Source: Deltaproteobacteria bacterium
Lineage (GTDB): Bacteria > Desulfobacterota_C > Deferrisomatia > Deferrisomatales > JACRMM01
Direction of reading: 5' to 3'
Assembly (NCBI GenBank): GCA_016218905.1
Contig: JACRCS010000805.1
Coordinates: 1-5,057 of the forward strand
DNA length: 5,057 bases
In this document: positions 4,853 to 5,057 of the stretch, in pieces
How the letters are laid out: every line of letters begins with the position of its first letter
How positions within the stretch are numbered: position 1 is the first letter of the stretch
Notes under the pieces: model-generated
What the model was told of the DNA's origin: nothing
The model's input: the letters and a program-made list of their open reading frames with translations, nothing else
The model's database searches: none
Made by a program: the position numbers and the translations under genes

Positions 4853-5057
4853 GGCAAGCGTCCGGACGAGCGCACCTCCTGGGCGCCACGGCGCTCCTCA
4901 TCGCCGCCGCGCTCCTTCCTTCCTGTTCTTCGCGCCCCGCGGTGAGGGGCGCGGGCGACCTGGCGGGGGAAGGAGTCGAGCGGGGCCTCGCCTCTTGGTA
5001 TGGCGCCGATTTCGCGGGCCTGCCGACGGCGAGCGGGGAGATCTTCGAGCCGGGCCG
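4849..5057 (+). CDS. rlpA: RlpA-family septal-ring lipoprotein, N-terminal part (partial)
   Basis: Only the first 69 codons are visible; the gene runs off the right edge. From CTG 4849 the product starts MRQASGRAHLL, has a hydrophobic core at about 10-23 and a lipobox LPSC with the lipidated cysteine at 26. Serine at +2 favours the outer membrane. Residues 46-69 (GLASWYGADF, then PTASGEIFEPG) are the hallmark opening of the RlpA double-psi beta-barrel domain, which normally reads GxASWYGxxFxGxxTANGExFD. Family members are outer-membrane lipoproteins at the division septum. In Pseudomonas aeruginosa RlpA is a lytic transglycosylase acting on peptidoglycan lacking stem peptides; many homologues are not tested. 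The catalytic residues and any C-terminal SPOR domain lie beyond the edge, so activity cannot be judged. A GTG at 4942 is in frame but would remove the signal peptide. The gene is coupled to purB by a 4-base overlap. Confidence 0.85.
   Translation, partial: MRQASGRAHLLGATALLIAAALLPSCSSRPAVRGAGDLAGEGVERGLASWYGADFAGLPTASGEIFEPG

Noticed and set aside
1..5057. tRNA, rRNA, CRISPR array, insertion sequence or attachment site
   Set aside because: Nearly the whole window is accounted for by coding sequence, and no spaced direct repeats, transposase motifs or tRNA-like cloverleaf sequences were seen.

Overview
The window is very G+C-rich (about two thirds G+C by eye). It encodes Gram-negative envelope functions: two predicted lipoproteins, a TonB C-terminal domain and an RlpA. 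Gene style, an FHA-GAF regulator, a eukaryote-like PurB and a bacterial arginine deiminase together fit a high-GC Acidobacteriota-like or deltaproteobacterial/myxobacterial-type bacterium. That placement is inference; there is no rRNA or other marker here. Coding density is nearly complete, and there is no stretch over 300 bases without a gene.

Layout: two divergent gene sets start from a 48-base intergenic region (3195-3242). Leftward (minus strand) run arginine deiminase (1911-3194), an SH3-like/TonB_C lipoprotein overlapping it by 4 bases (943-1914), a 46-base gap with a TATAAT box, and an FHA-GAF signalling protein cut by the left edge (1-896). Rightward (plus strand) run a 56-residue four-cysteine zinc-ribbon-like protein (3243-3413), adenylosuccinate lyase purB (3410-4852), and the start of an RlpA-type lipoprotein cut by the right edge (4849-5057).

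The most notable structure is translational. Three junctions (arcA/TonB lipoprotein, zinc ribbon/purB, purB/rlpA) use the same 4-base stop-start overlap NTGA. The predicted start codon is never ATG: it is CTG, TTG and CTG. Each has a purine-rich Shine-Dalgarno-like stretch inside the end of the upstream gene. Both CTG starts begin predicted lipoprotein signal peptides, so ATG/GTG/TTG-only gene callers would misplace or miss these genes.

How the genes relate: each set joins cytosolic metabolism (arginine to citrulline plus ammonia; purine synthesis and AMP formation with fumarate release) to an envelope lipoprotein by tight coupling. The functional logic of that pairing is not evident from the sequence. 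I see no mobile element, CRISPR array, tRNA/rRNA gene or clear rho-independent terminator, and no convincing wholly new system. The least described pieces are the small zinc-ribbon protein, the lipoprotein-anchored SH3/TonB_C architecture and the repeated non-ATG overlaps.
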